From an uncultured Clostridia bacterium (lineage in GTDB: Bacteria; Bacillota; Clostridia; Christensenellales; Borkfalkiaceae): a stretch of DNA of 61,946 nt. The stretch spans positions 1-61,946 of the forward strand of contig CANRCK010000007.1 in the NCBI GenBank assembly GCA_947629095.1, written 5' to 3'. Below, one piece after another: positions 1 to 7,706 of the stretch. The position numbers and the translations under genes are program-made. How positions within the stretch are numbered: the first letter of the stretch is position 1; each line of letters starts with the position of its first letter. Under the pieces are notes generated by a model. It was not told where the DNA came from. It ran no database searches and saw only the letters and a program-made list of their open reading frames with translations.

Positions 1-77
1 GGAATCCGTGGACGAGTAAGCCCTGCGGGCTTCGGTACGACGGGACTCAAGCCCTTATCGTTACTCTCGTCCACCAA
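1..77. repeat. 77-bp tRNA-shaped repeat, copy A
   Basis: The first of two identical 77-bp units; the second lies at 127-203, giving a 126-bp period. The unit carries inverted ends (GTGGACGAG near the left end, CTCGTCCAC near the right). Read on the plus strand it mimics a tRNA outline, GGACGAG pairing with CTCGTCC followed by ACCA, but the interior gives no proper T-arm or anticodon arm. The right end matches the 3' end of the neighbouring tmRNA. The window opens exactly at the unit start, so the array may continue upstream. Confidence 0.85.
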
Positions 78-126
78 AGCCGCCCCCGATGCAACAGCGA
101 GTATATCGGTATATGCGCATATATGC

Positions 127-203
127 GGAATCCGTGGACGAGTAAGCCCTGCGGGCTTCGGTACGACGGGACTCAAGCCCTTATCGTTACTCTCGTCCAC
201 CAA
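127..203. repeat. 77-bp tRNA-shaped repeat, copy B
   Basis: Identical over all 77 bases to the unit at 1-77. The 49-bp spacer between the copies (78-126) holds a 14-bp perfect palindrome, TATATGCGCATATA, at 110-123. The right end of this copy also forms the left arm of the inverted repeat that contains the tmRNA 3' terminus. Confidence 0.85.
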
Positions 204-246
204 TGGCGCCCTGATGCTGTGCATCAGGGCGCCATTGGTGGACGAG
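192..246. repeat. 26-bp perfect inverted repeat at the tmRNA 3' end
   Basis: The arms at 192-217 and 221-246 are perfectly complementary around a 3-base loop. The right arm contains the last 11 bases of the tmRNA, including its CCA. On the minus strand a read-through transcript would fold into a very stable hairpin that takes in the tmRNA acceptor strand. It may act as a terminator or processing signal, but no run of T follows it. Confidence 0.85.
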
Positions 247-623
247 TCGGGACTTGCACCCGAGTCTTACGGGGTTCAAAAAAGGGTTCTACATACTTAG
301 TCTTCCTTTAATCTTGGCTCAGGTTCCCGAAAGACGGGGAACTTAAAGCGCATGCCGTTTTTAATTAAACCGCAAAGCGCTCACGGCAGCAAGCGCTTTG
401 GGCGCTCCGTTTTAATAACGCCCCTTGCCGGCAACGGAATCCGGAAAGAAACGGACCGCTTAAGTTAAGCGGCGCAAGCGCAGCCTGCCACGCGCGCAGC
501 GGGGAAAGCTACTACTTTTTCAGACTTTTTATCTGCGTTTAAATTTAATTTCCGTTTTTACAAAGCCGTGCCTTTGGTATGCTTTTCTTCCTATCCTCCC
601 GCAATCGAATCTGGAACTCGCCC
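236..623 (-). ncRNA. ssrA: transfer-messenger RNA (tmRNA)
   Basis: tmRNA rescues stalled ribosomes by acting first as a tRNA and then as a short mRNA that adds a degradation tag. The 5' end GGGCGAG (from 623) pairs with the 3' end CTCGTCC followed by ACCA (ending at 236), with one G-U pair. A 5-bp T-stem with a 7-base loop precedes the acceptor strand, and the GATTCGA element typical of the tmRNA 5' region is present. The tag frame runs from GCA at 536 to TAA at 465 and encodes 23 residues starting ADKKSEK and ending ACAA. The stop codon lies in a small hairpin (CCGCTTAA/TTAAGCGG), as usual in tmRNAs. The length of 388 nt is normal. The exact ends are inferred from pairing. Confidence 0.93.
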
Positions 624-713
624 GAAATAATGAATAAGCGGCGCATATACCGCTCCTATATTTATTATACAGACTGTGCACCAAAAAAATCAAGCGGTTT
701 ATTTTGTTTTTTA

Positions 714-740
714 TTGACATTTTTATGCAAATGTTATAAA
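714..740 (+). promoter_or_regulatory. possible promoter of the fruK operon
   Basis: TTGACA at 714-719 and TATAAA at 735-740 are only 15 bases apart, shorter than usual. The -10 box lies 11 bases before the fruK start and no ribosome-binding site is visible between them. Confidence 0.4.
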
Positions 741-751
741 TTGAATACGAT

Positions 752-1663
752 ATGATTTACACGGTCACTTTTAATCCGTCGCTGGATTATTACGTAAAAG
801 TGAATAACGTAAAGAGCGGAATTGTAAACCGCACCTCCGCGGAGCGGCTTGCCGTGGGCGGAAAGGGATTGAATGTTTCACTTGCTTTGGAAGAGCTTGG
901 GAACGAGACCCTTGCCCTTGGCTTTGTGGCGGGGTTTACGGGCAAATATATCCGCGATAAAGTGACTGAGCTGGGGCTGAACTTCGATTTTATGGAAGTG
1001 GGCGGGCAGAGCCGCATTAACGTGAAGGTGAGAAGCAATACCGAAACGGATATAAACGGGTCGGGCGCGGATATAACGCAAAGCGACGTTAATAAGCTTG
1101 TTAAAAAGCTTAAAGCGCTGCTTAAAGAGGGCGACTGGCTGATAGTGTGCGGAAGCGTGCCCTCCACTCTGGACGAGTTTACCTACGCAAATATATTCAA
1201 AAAACTGAAGAATATACAAGGCGTAAACATTGTGGTGGACGCCTGCGGAAAGCTTTTGACGGAAACGCTTAAATATAAGCCCTTTTTGATTAAACCTAAC
1301 GTTTACGAAATGTGTGAAATATTCGGGCTTACCACGGTGCCCGATCTGGAGGGAATTTACGCCTGCGCGCGGAAATTGCAGGATATGGGCGCGCGGAACG
1401 TTATAGTTTCGATGGGGTCCGTCGGCGCGGCGATGGTAACCGAAACAAGCCAGTCAATGTTTGTGCGCGCGGCGCGCGGGCAGCTTGTGAATTCCGTTGG
1501 AGCGGGCGACACGATGATTGCGGGATTTATCCATGAATATTTGAACACGGGCAACTATTTTAAGGCTTTGAACTATGCGACGGCGGCGGGAAGCGCCTGC
1601 GCGTTTACAAAAAATCTTGCCACGAAAGAGCAGATTGAGTACGTGGAAAGCCTGATGCTATGA
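752..1663 (+). CDS. fruK: 1-phosphofructokinase (PfkB family)
   Basis: Phosphorylates fructose 1-phosphate to fructose 1,6-bisphosphate in the cytoplasm. The 303-residue protein has the family length. The N-terminus (TVTFNPSLDYYV), the GGKGLNVS motif near residue 37, AGFTG, and the PfkB signature GAGDT at about 250-254, with the catalytic Asp, are all present. The sequence is closest to FruK, though tagatose-6-phosphate kinase (LacC) is very similar. No PTS fructose transporter or fruR lies nearby, which is unusual for fruK, so the substrate is inferred. It starts a five-gene plus-strand operon and overlaps the next gene by four bases (ATGA). Confidence 0.85.
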   Translation: MIYTVTFNPSLDYYVKVNNVKSGIVNRTSAERLAVGGKGLNVSLALEELGNETLALGFVAGFTGKYIRDKVTELGLNFDFMEVGGQSRINVKVRSNTETDINGSGADITQSDVNKLVKKLKALLKEGDWLIVCGSVPSTLDEFTYANIFKKLKNIQGVNIVVDACGKLLTETLKYKPFLIKPNVYEMCEIFGLTTVPDLEGIYACARKLQDMGARNVIVSMGSVGAAMVTETSQSMFVRAARGQLVNSVGAGDTMIAGFIHEYLNTGNYFKALNYATAAGSACAFTKNLATKEQIEYVESLML

Positions 1664-2133
1664 TTGAAATTTACTTGACGGACAACAACCCGCGCGCAAG
1701 GCTTTTGAAAATTGCCGAAAAACGGCTGAGTAGCTTTGAATGGGCGGTAACCGAAAACGGAAAGCCATATTTTGAGGGGAATCCGTTTTACTTCTCCTAT
1801 TCCCATAGCGGGGAGAGAGGGCTTTTGGCAATTTACGAAAAGCCAATAGGCGTTGATTTTGAACTTTTCCGCGGGAGAATAAGAGAGAGCGTTTTTTTGC
1901 GGTTTTCGGAGCGCGAGCGCACGGAAATTGCGGGAGAACGCGATTTTTTATATCACTGGACCGCGCGCGAGGCGTATATTAAGCTTTACGGGCTTACTTT
2001 GGCAAAAATGTTGAAACGTGTTGAGTTTTTGGGCGGAAATATATATGTCGACGGCGAAAAACAGCCCGTAAGAATACGCAAATACGTTTTTTGGTGCGGC
2101 GTGGGCGCGGTGTGTACGGAGGAAATTATATGA
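1660..2133 (+). CDS. 4'-phosphopantetheinyl transferase family protein
   Basis: Predicted to transfer the phosphopantetheine arm from CoA to carrier proteins. At 157 residues it is short for the Sfp type. The core motifs are there: FSYSHSG near residue 47, the metal-binding GVDFE near 63-67, and WTAREAYIKLYG near 100-111, which corresponds to the family W-x3-E-A-x2-K motif. It could be the AcpS substitute for fatty-acid synthesis or serve a specialised carrier protein; no carrier protein or polyketide gene is in the window. Four-base overlaps join it to fruK and mtnN. Confidence 0.8.
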   Translation: MIEIYLTDNNPRARLLKIAEKRLSSFEWAVTENGKPYFEGNPFYFSYSHSGERGLLAIYEKPIGVDFELFRGRIRESVFLRFSERERTEIAGERDFLYHWTAREAYIKLYGLTLAKMLKRVEFLGGNIYVDGEKQPVRIRKYVFWCGVGAVCTEEII

Positions 2134-2795
2134 AGTGCTTTGTGATTGCGATGCAGAAGGAAGCAGACCCCATTTTGGAGAAGTTTGAAACGGAAAAGGA
2201 CTATTCCGCAGGAAATAAACGTGTGATGCTCGGGAAGCTCTGCGGCAGGAGAACGGGCATAGTTGTATGCGGCGTGGGTAAGGTGAACGCCGCAAGCGGA
2301 ACGCAGTATGCAATAGACTGCCTTAACGCAACGGAAATTATTAACATAGGCGTTGCGGGGGGGCTGAATAAGAGCGTATGCGTGGGGAATATTTACTCCG
2401 TTTCCGCCGCGGTGCAGTACGACTTTGACCTTGTGCAGCTGAACGGCGGAAAAATAAAGATGGGCACTTTGGAGGGTTTTACCGAAAATTACCTGCCGCT
2501 CACCCCCACGGAGGGATTTGAACAGAGAAAAGTAGGAACGGGCGACAGGTTCAACGACGATTACAGGGACTTTTTGCTTTTGACAGAGGAGCTGGGCGCG
2601 GATATACGCGATATGGAGCTTGGAGCAATTGCGCAGGTGTGCATACTTTCAAGGGTGCCCTGCCGTGCGTTAAAAATAATTTCCGACGTGGCAGGGAGCG
2701 GCTCTACCACCGAACAGTACGCAAAAAACCTTGATACGTGTTTTGTTTCGCTTAAAAATAATCTTGAAAAAATTGTTGGGGCGGTGAAATTATGA
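2130..2795 (+). CDS. mtnN: 5'-methylthioadenosine/S-adenosylhomocysteine nucleosidase
   Basis: Hydrolyses MTA and SAH to adenine plus the thioribose, recycling products of SAM-dependent reactions. The protein has 221 residues. The N-terminal AMQKEADPI, the central GVAGGLN loop, and DMELGAIAQ near 161 followed by SDVAG match the catalytic Glu and Asp regions of the family. An upstream in-frame start at 2091 lies inside the previous gene. The ATG at 2130 has a good AGGAGG-like site just upstream and is preferred. It overlaps both neighbours by four bases. Confidence 0.88.
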   Translation: MKCFVIAMQKEADPILEKFETEKDYSAGNKRVMLGKLCGRRTGIVVCGVGKVNAASGTQYAIDCLNATEIINIGVAGGLNKSVCVGNIYSVSAAVQYDFDLVQLNGGKIKMGTLEGFTENYLPLTPTEGFEQRKVGTGDRFNDDYRDFLLLTEELGADIRDMELGAIAQVCILSRVPCRALKIISDVAGSGSTTEQYAKNLDTCFVSLKNNLEKIVGAVKL

Positions 2796-3460
2796 AACCT
2801 TTGGGCGGAGGCTGGGACGAGCTGTTGTCCCCCCTGTTTTCGGACGAAAGATATTTGAAAATACGCGAATTTTTAAAGTACGAGTACTCCCACTACACGG
2901 TGTACCCCGATATGTATGACCTTTACAACTGCTTCCGCTTTACGCCGCTTGAAAATCTTAAAGCGGTTATTCTGGGGCAGGACCCGTACCACGAGCCGGG
3001 GCAGGCGCACGGGCTGTGCTTTTCGGTGAAGCCCGGGGTGCCGCTGCCGCCCTCCCTGCAAAATATTTTCAGGGAGATAAAGAGCGACCTCGGCATTGAA
3101 GAGCCGGACTGCGGAGATCTTACAAAGTGGGCAAAAGAGGGCGTGCTGCTTTTGAATACTACCCTGACCGTGCGGGAACACGCCGCAAATTCTCACTCAA
3201 AGTGCGGCTGGGCGTGGTTTACGGACGGCGTTATACAGCTTATATCCCAAAAAACCGAGGGAACGGCGTTCATTCTGTGGGGAGGAAACGCAAGAAGCAA
3301 GGTCCCGCTTATAGACTCAGGCAAGCACCTTGTTTTGCAGTGCGCACACCCCTCCCCCCTTTCGGCGTACAGCGGGTTTTTCGGGTGCAGGCACTTTTCA
3401 AAGACGAACGAATATCTGGCGTCGCAAGGTAAAAAACCGATAGACTGGGATTTGAATTGA
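2792..3460 (+). CDS. ung: uracil-DNA glycosylase (family 1)
   Basis: Removes uracil from DNA in base-excision repair. The 222-residue protein shows both family-1 signatures: GQDPYH near residues 61-66 (water-activating Asp) and HPSPLS near 185 (DNA minor-groove and catalytic His). Length and motifs are fully canonical. Translation is probably coupled to mtnN through the ATGA overlap. Confidence 0.95.
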   Translation: MKPLGGGWDELLSPLFSDERYLKIREFLKYEYSHYTVYPDMYDLYNCFRFTPLENLKAVILGQDPYHEPGQAHGLCFSVKPGVPLPPSLQNIFREIKSDLGIEEPDCGDLTKWAKEGVLLLNTTLTVREHAANSHSKCGWAWFTDGVIQLISQKTEGTAFILWGGNARSKVPLIDSGKHLVLQCAHPSPLSAYSGFFGCRHFSKTNEYLASQGKKPIDWDLN

Positions 3461-3470
3461 GGATAATATT

Positions 3471-4679
3471 ATGAAATATATAGTTGTTTTGGGAGACGGA
3501 ATGGCTGATTGGAAAATTGCCCGTCTCGGCGGCAAAACCTGCCTTGAGGCGGCAAAAACGCCAAACCTCGACAGGCTTGCCCCCCTCTCCGAAGTGGGAC
3601 TGTGCAAAACCGTGCCCGACGGAATGAAACCCGGCTCGGACGTGGCAAATATGTCGGTTATGGGGTTCAACCCAAAGCTGTACTACACGGGGCGTTCCCC
3701 CCTTGAAGCCGTTTCGATGGGGATTGCGCTGGAAGACACGGACGTGACTTTGCGGTGCAATCTTGTAACGCTTTCCGACGACGAGCCGTATGACAAAAAA
3801 ATAATGGCTGATTATTCGGCGGGGGAAATTACGACCGCCGAAGCGGCGGAACTTATTAATTACTTGAAGGGATATTTTGACAGCGAAAAATTCCGCTTTT
3901 ACCCCGGGATATCTTACAGGCACTGCCTTGTTGTGAAAAACGGCTGCACGGGGCACGACCTTACGCCCCCGCACGATATTTCGGACAAACCCGTGACGGG
4001 GCACCTGCCAAAGGGCGAATACGGGGATATATATTGCAACTTTATGGAAAGAAGCTACAAGCTTTTAAAAAATCACCCCGTAAACCTGAAGCGGGTTGCC
4101 GAGGGGAAAAAGCCCGCAAACAGCATATGGCTGTGGGGCGAGGGAACAAAGCCCGGAATGGATGACTTCGAGCGGCTGCACGCGCTGAAAGGCGGGGTTA
4201 TTTCCGCCGTGGACCTTGTTAAGGGCATAGGCTTGATTGCGGGAATGAAGTGCATAGAGGTTGACGGCGCAACGGGGGATTACAACACAAACTTTGAGGG
4301 AAAGGCGAACGCAGCCTGCGACGCGCTTTTGAACGGCGGGCTGGACTATGTTTATATCCATATGGAGGCGCCCGACGAGTGCGGGCACCATGGGGATTAC
4401 GAACACAAGATATATGCCATAGAACAGATTGACAAAAGAGTGGTTGCAACCGTTTTAAAGAGAATGGGAAACACTCCATTTGCAATGCTGGTGTGCCCGG
4501 ACCACCCCACTCCCTGCGCCTGCAAGACGCACGTTTCGGACCCGATACCCTATCTTTTATATACAAACGCCGGAAATTTGGGAAACGGGGCAAGGCGTTA
4601 CACCGAGGACGAGGCGGCGGCAACGGGAACATACGTTCCAAACGGATATCAGCTGATAGACAAGCTTACGAACTTATAA
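3471..4679 (+). CDS. apgM: 2,3-bisphosphoglycerate-independent phosphoglycerate mutase, archaeal type
   Basis: Interconverts 3- and 2-phosphoglycerate in glycolysis without a bisphosphoglycerate cofactor. The 402-residue protein belongs to the alkaline phosphatase superfamily. GDGMAD at 8-13 binds metal, DVANMS near 57-62 carries the nucleophilic Ser, and the C-terminal half has further metal ligands (HMEAPDECGHHGD, CPDHPTPC). Its length fits ApgM and not the roughly 510-residue GpmI. It closes the operon, with GAGG ahead of the ATG and a strong terminator just downstream. Confidence 0.92.
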   Translation: MKYIVVLGDGMADWKIARLGGKTCLEAAKTPNLDRLAPLSEVGLCKTVPDGMKPGSDVANMSVMGFNPKLYYTGRSPLEAVSMGIALEDTDVTLRCNLVTLSDDEPYDKKIMADYSAGEITTAEAAELINYLKGYFDSEKFRFYPGISYRHCLVVKNGCTGHDLTPPHDISDKPVTGHLPKGEYGDIYCNFMERSYKLLKNHPVNLKRVAEGKKPANSIWLWGEGTKPGMDDFERLHALKGGVISAVDLVKGIGLIAGMKCIEVDGATGDYNTNFEGKANAACDALLNGGLDYVYIHMEAPDECGHHGDYEHKIYAIEQIDKRVVATVLKRMGNTPFAMLVCPDHPTPCACKTHVSDPIPYLLYTNAGNLGNGARRYTEDEAAATGTYVPNGYQLIDKLTNL

Positions 4680-4685
4680 CACGCT

Positions 4686-4715
4686 AAAAGCGGCGGAGGC
4701 TCCGCCGCTTTTTTA
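4686..4715 (+). terminator. intrinsic terminator after apgM, bidirectional
   Basis: A 10-bp G+C-rich stem (AAGCGGCGGA/TCCGCCGCTT) with a 3-base loop is followed by a T run on the plus strand. The minus strand has a shorter T run, so it can also end the convergent engB transcript. Confidence 0.9.
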
Positions 4716-4721
4716 TTGCAG

Positions 4722-5306
4722 TTATACTTGCGATATTATCCCGCTTATTTTGTCAAGCACCTCTTCAAGCCCCTGACGGGTTTGGGAAGAGGTTGCGATT
4801 ATGTTGCCCGCTCCGCACTTAAAGGCGGCGGCAATATTTGTTATGCTCCTCAACGCCTGCGCGCGGGAAAGCTTGTCCGCCTTGGTGGCGATTACGGTGA
4901 ACGGAATGATGTGATAGTTTAAATACTCTATCATCTGCCTGTCGTCCGCAGTTGGGTCGTGGCGGATATCGACGAGGCTGAAAACGTGGGAAATTGCCGC
5001 CTTTTCGGCAAAAAAGTCGTCGAGAAGCTTTGCCCACCGGGACTTTTCCGCCTGCGAAACGCGCGCATAGCCGTAGCCCGGAAGATCTGCAAGGATAAAT
5101 TCACCCATACCGAAATAGTTTATAAGCCGCGTCCTGCCCGGCTCCTTGGAGACCTTGGCAAGTTTTTTTTGGCCGGCAAGCATATTGATGAAGCTCGATT
5201 TGCCTACGTTGGACTTGCCGCACACCGCGATTATGGGCTTTGCAGGCTGCAAAAACTGAGATTTTGAAGCCGCGCTTAATATGAACTCTGCTTTTATTTT
5301 GAGCAT
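4722..5306 (-). CDS. engB: ribosome biogenesis GTPase YsxC/EngB
   Basis: An essential GTPase for late 50S subunit assembly in many bacteria. The 194-residue protein has the usual length. G1 is GKSNVGKS at 30-37, G3 is DLPGYG at 74-79, and G4 is TKAD near 142. KEPGRTRLINYF is the diagnostic switch-I region. It is the last gene of the tig-clpP-clpX-lon-engB block and starts one base after the lon stop. The lon-engB pairing is conserved in Firmicutes. Confidence 0.95.
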   Translation of the reverse strand: MLKIKAEFILSAASKSQFLQPAKPIIAVCGKSNVGKSSFINMLAGQKKLAKVSKEPGRTRLINYFGMGEFILADLPGYGYARVSQAEKSRWAKLLDDFFAEKAAISHVFSLVDIRHDPTADDRQMIEYLNYHIIPFTVIATKADKLSRAQALRSITNIAAAFKCGAGNIIATSSQTRQGLEEVLDKISGIISQV

Positions 5307-5307
5307 A

Positions 5308-7623
5308 TCATATACCTATAATTGCAGTTTTGAACACCGTATCCACTTCGGTTACGGGAATGAAGTTGAGCTTTTCGCGCACGGCTTTGGGGATTTCCTC
5401 CAGATCCTTTTTGTTATCGGCGGGGATTATTACGTCCGTTACGCCAACGCGGTAGGCGGCAAGAGCCTTTTCCTTTAAACCGCCTATGGGCAGAACTTTG
5501 CCGCGGAGGGTTATTTCGCCCGTCATTGCAACGGAGCTTTTTACGGGCTTACCAGTGAATGCCGAAAGAATTGCCGTTGCCATGGTTATGCCTGCGCTGG
5601 GTCCGTCCTTGGGGGTTGCGCCCTCCGGCACGTGGACGTGGATATCGGTAGTTTCGAAGGTGCTTTGGTCTATGCCGTACTCCTCGCTGTTGGAGCGGAT
5701 ATAACTTATTGCTGCCCGCGCGCTCTCCTTCATAACGTCGCCGAGCTTGCCCGTTAAAAGCACTTCGCCCTTGCCGTGCATTGCCGAAACTTCTATGGTG
5801 AGGGTTGTGCCGCCCACAGCCGTCCACGCAAGACCCGTAGCCGCGCCGACCTCGTCCTTTTGCATATAGGAATCCCTGTCGTAACGGCGCGCGCCGAGAA
5901 GGGATTCAACCGTATTTGCGGTGACGCGCATCCTCTTTATTTTGCCCGAGGCAAGCCTTACGGCGGCTTTGCGGCAAACCGAATCGATGCAGCGCTCAAG
6001 ATTTCTCACGCCGGCTTCCAGAGTGTAGCCGTTGATTATTTCGTCGAGGGCGCCGTCGGTGATTACAAGACTGCCCGCGGCTATGCCGTTCTGTTCGGCG
6101 CGCTTTGAAACCAGATAGCGCTTTGCTATTTCCCTCTTCTCCTCCTGCGTGTAGCCGTTGATTTCTATTATCTCCATTCTGTCGAGAAGGGGACGGGGAA
6201 TTGTATCCAGCCCGTTTGCGGTGGTGATGAAGAGAACCTTGCTTAAATCATAGGGGACCTCGAGATATCTGTCGCGGAAGGTTGAATTCTGCGCGGGATC
6301 CAGAACTTCCAAAAGGGCGCTGGCGGGGTCGCCGCGGAGGTCGGAAGAGAGCTTGTCTATTTCATCCAACAGGAACACGGGATTGGAAGTGCCCGCGTTT
6401 TTGATGCCCGTTATTATTCTGCCGGGCATTGCGCCTATATAAGTTTTTCTGTGCCCGCGGATTTCGGACTCGTCCTTAACGCCGCCCAAAGACATTCTTA
6501 CAAACTTTCTGCCGAGGCAGCGCGCAATGGACGTGGCGATGGAAGTTTTGCCAACGCCGGGAGGCCCCACAAAGCAAAGTATGGGCGCGTTTAATCCGCC
6601 CGTGAGCTGATGTACGGCAAGATATTCCGTGACGCGCTCCTTGATTTTATCCAGCCCGTAGTGGTCCTCGTTGAGTATTTTTACAGCCGCGTCCAAATCC
6701 TTGTTGTCCTCGGTTGTTTCGGACCACGGCAAATCGAGAATCCAGTCGAGATAGGTTCTCAAAACGTTGTAATCGGGGGAGGACGTCTGCATTTTATCCA
6801 TGCGGGAAAGCTCCTTTAAAGCCTTTTCACGCACCTCGTCGGGCAAGCCCTTCTGTTCGATTTTGCGCCCCAGCTCCTCCTTTTCGCTTTCGTCGTCACC
6901 AAGCTCGGTGTGTATGGCGCGGAGTTGCTCCCGCAAATAATATTCCTTTTGGTTTTTATCTATGTTCTGGCGGACGAGGGCGTTTATTTTGCGCTCGAGC
7001 CGCATTATTTCAAGCTCGGTGTTGAGGATTTTATCGAGAAGCTTCAACCTGTCGATAAGGCGCTCCTTTATGAGCAGCTCCTGCTTTTCCTCAACGCTTA
7101 TTTTGAGATTTGCCGCGGCGATGTTGACAAACTCGTCGGGGTCGGCGCAGCGATCGAGCGCGGCGGCGGCTTCCTTGGAAATGTGCGTTTCGCTCTGGCA
7201 GATATCGCCCATAATGTCCTTGGCGGTGCGGAAATATGCCTCCACAAGCCCGTCGTCGCCCTGCTGAAGGGTAACTATTTCGGCTGCGTCGCACACGATG
7301 CAGTCGTTTACGGTGCCTTCGCGGACTATTACGGCGCGGTACAATCCCTCCACCGTAAGACGTATGGTTGTGCCGGGAAGACGGGAAATCTGGCGGATAC
7401 GGCAGACCGTGCCCGCTTCATACAACTCGGAAAATCCGCTTATTTTTTCCGTTTCGGCGTTGCGCTGGGCAACGAGAAAAATGCAGGAATCGCCATCGGT
7501 AGCCTTTTTTACGGCTTGCAGGGATATGAATCTGCCAACGTCCACCGTGGCTGTGGACCCCGGGAACATTACCCTGCCGCGAAGGGGCAGAACAGGTATA
7601 TCGTTTATCGTCCTTTTAGGCAT
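5308..7623 (-). CDS. lon: ATP-dependent protease La (Lon)
   Basis: A cytoplasmic AAA+ serine protease for misfolded and regulatory proteins. The 771-residue chain has the N-terminal substrate domain, a coiled-coil region, the AAA+ module with GPPGVGKTS near residue 350, and a C-terminal protease domain. The catalytic Ser sits in KDGPSAG near 676 and the Lys in GGLKEK near 719. The upstream in-frame ATG at 7656 is rejected because AAAGGAGATAAA directly precedes the ATG at 7623. Gene order matches the Bacillus tig-clpX-lon-ysxC region. Confidence 0.97.
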   Translation of the reverse strand: MPKRTINDIPVLPLRGRVMFPGSTATVDVGRFISLQAVKKATDGDSCIFLVAQRNAETEKISGFSELYEAGTVCRIRQISRLPGTTIRLTVEGLYRAVIVREGTVNDCIVCDAAEIVTLQQGDDGLVEAYFRTAKDIMGDICQSETHISKEAAAALDRCADPDEFVNIAAANLKISVEEKQELLIKERLIDRLKLLDKILNTELEIMRLERKINALVRQNIDKNQKEYYLREQLRAIHTELGDDESEKEELGRKIEQKGLPDEVREKALKELSRMDKMQTSSPDYNVLRTYLDWILDLPWSETTEDNKDLDAAVKILNEDHYGLDKIKERVTEYLAVHQLTGGLNAPILCFVGPPGVGKTSIATSIARCLGRKFVRMSLGGVKDESEIRGHRKTYIGAMPGRIITGIKNAGTSNPVFLLDEIDKLSSDLRGDPASALLEVLDPAQNSTFRDRYLEVPYDLSKVLFITTANGLDTIPRPLLDRMEIIEINGYTQEEKREIAKRYLVSKRAEQNGIAAGSLVITDGALDEIINGYTLEAGVRNLERCIDSVCRKAAVRLASGKIKRMRVTANTVESLLGARRYDRDSYMQKDEVGAATGLAWTAVGGTTLTIEVSAMHGKGEVLLTGKLGDVMKESARAAISYIRSNSEEYGIDQSTFETTDIHVHVPEGATPKDGPSAGITMATAILSAFTGKPVKSSVAMTGEITLRGKVLPIGGLKEKALAAYRVGVTDVIIPADNKKDLEEIPKAVREKLNFIPVTEVDTVFKTAIIGI

Positions 7624-7642
7624 TTTATCTCCTTTGAATAAA

Positions 7643-7671
7643 GCGCAATTTCTCATAAAAAGAAATTGCGC
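7643..7671 (-). terminator. hairpin between clpX and lon
   Basis: An 11-bp stem (GCGCAATTTCT/AGAAATTGCGC) with a 7-base loop, followed on the minus strand by TTTATT. It may partly terminate transcription leaving clpX or protect an RNA end. The T run is weak. Confidence 0.5.
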
Positions 7672-7706
7672 GCGATAGTTTTTTTAAGTGCAGCCCGCGC
7701 TTTGGG

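Noticed and set aside
10-76. A true tRNA gene in the 77-bp unit
   Set aside because: The acceptor stem and CCA are present, but no 5-bp T-stem with a TTC-type loop and no 7-base anticodon loop can be folded on either strand.
1-203. CRISPR array
   Set aside because: Only two repeat units of 77 bp with a 49-bp spacer, no cas genes, and the repeat is tRNA-shaped and tied to the tmRNA end. The geometry does not fit a CRISPR.
123-311. A 62-residue reading frame over the repeats, and a 63-residue one at 529-720 on the minus strand
   Set aside because: Both lie over the repeats or the tmRNA, lack ribosome-binding sites, and have no recognisable protein features.
7656-7656. Upstream start for lon adding 11 residues
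   Set aside because: A strong AAAGGAG site lies right before the ATG at 7623, and the extra residues are not Lon-like.
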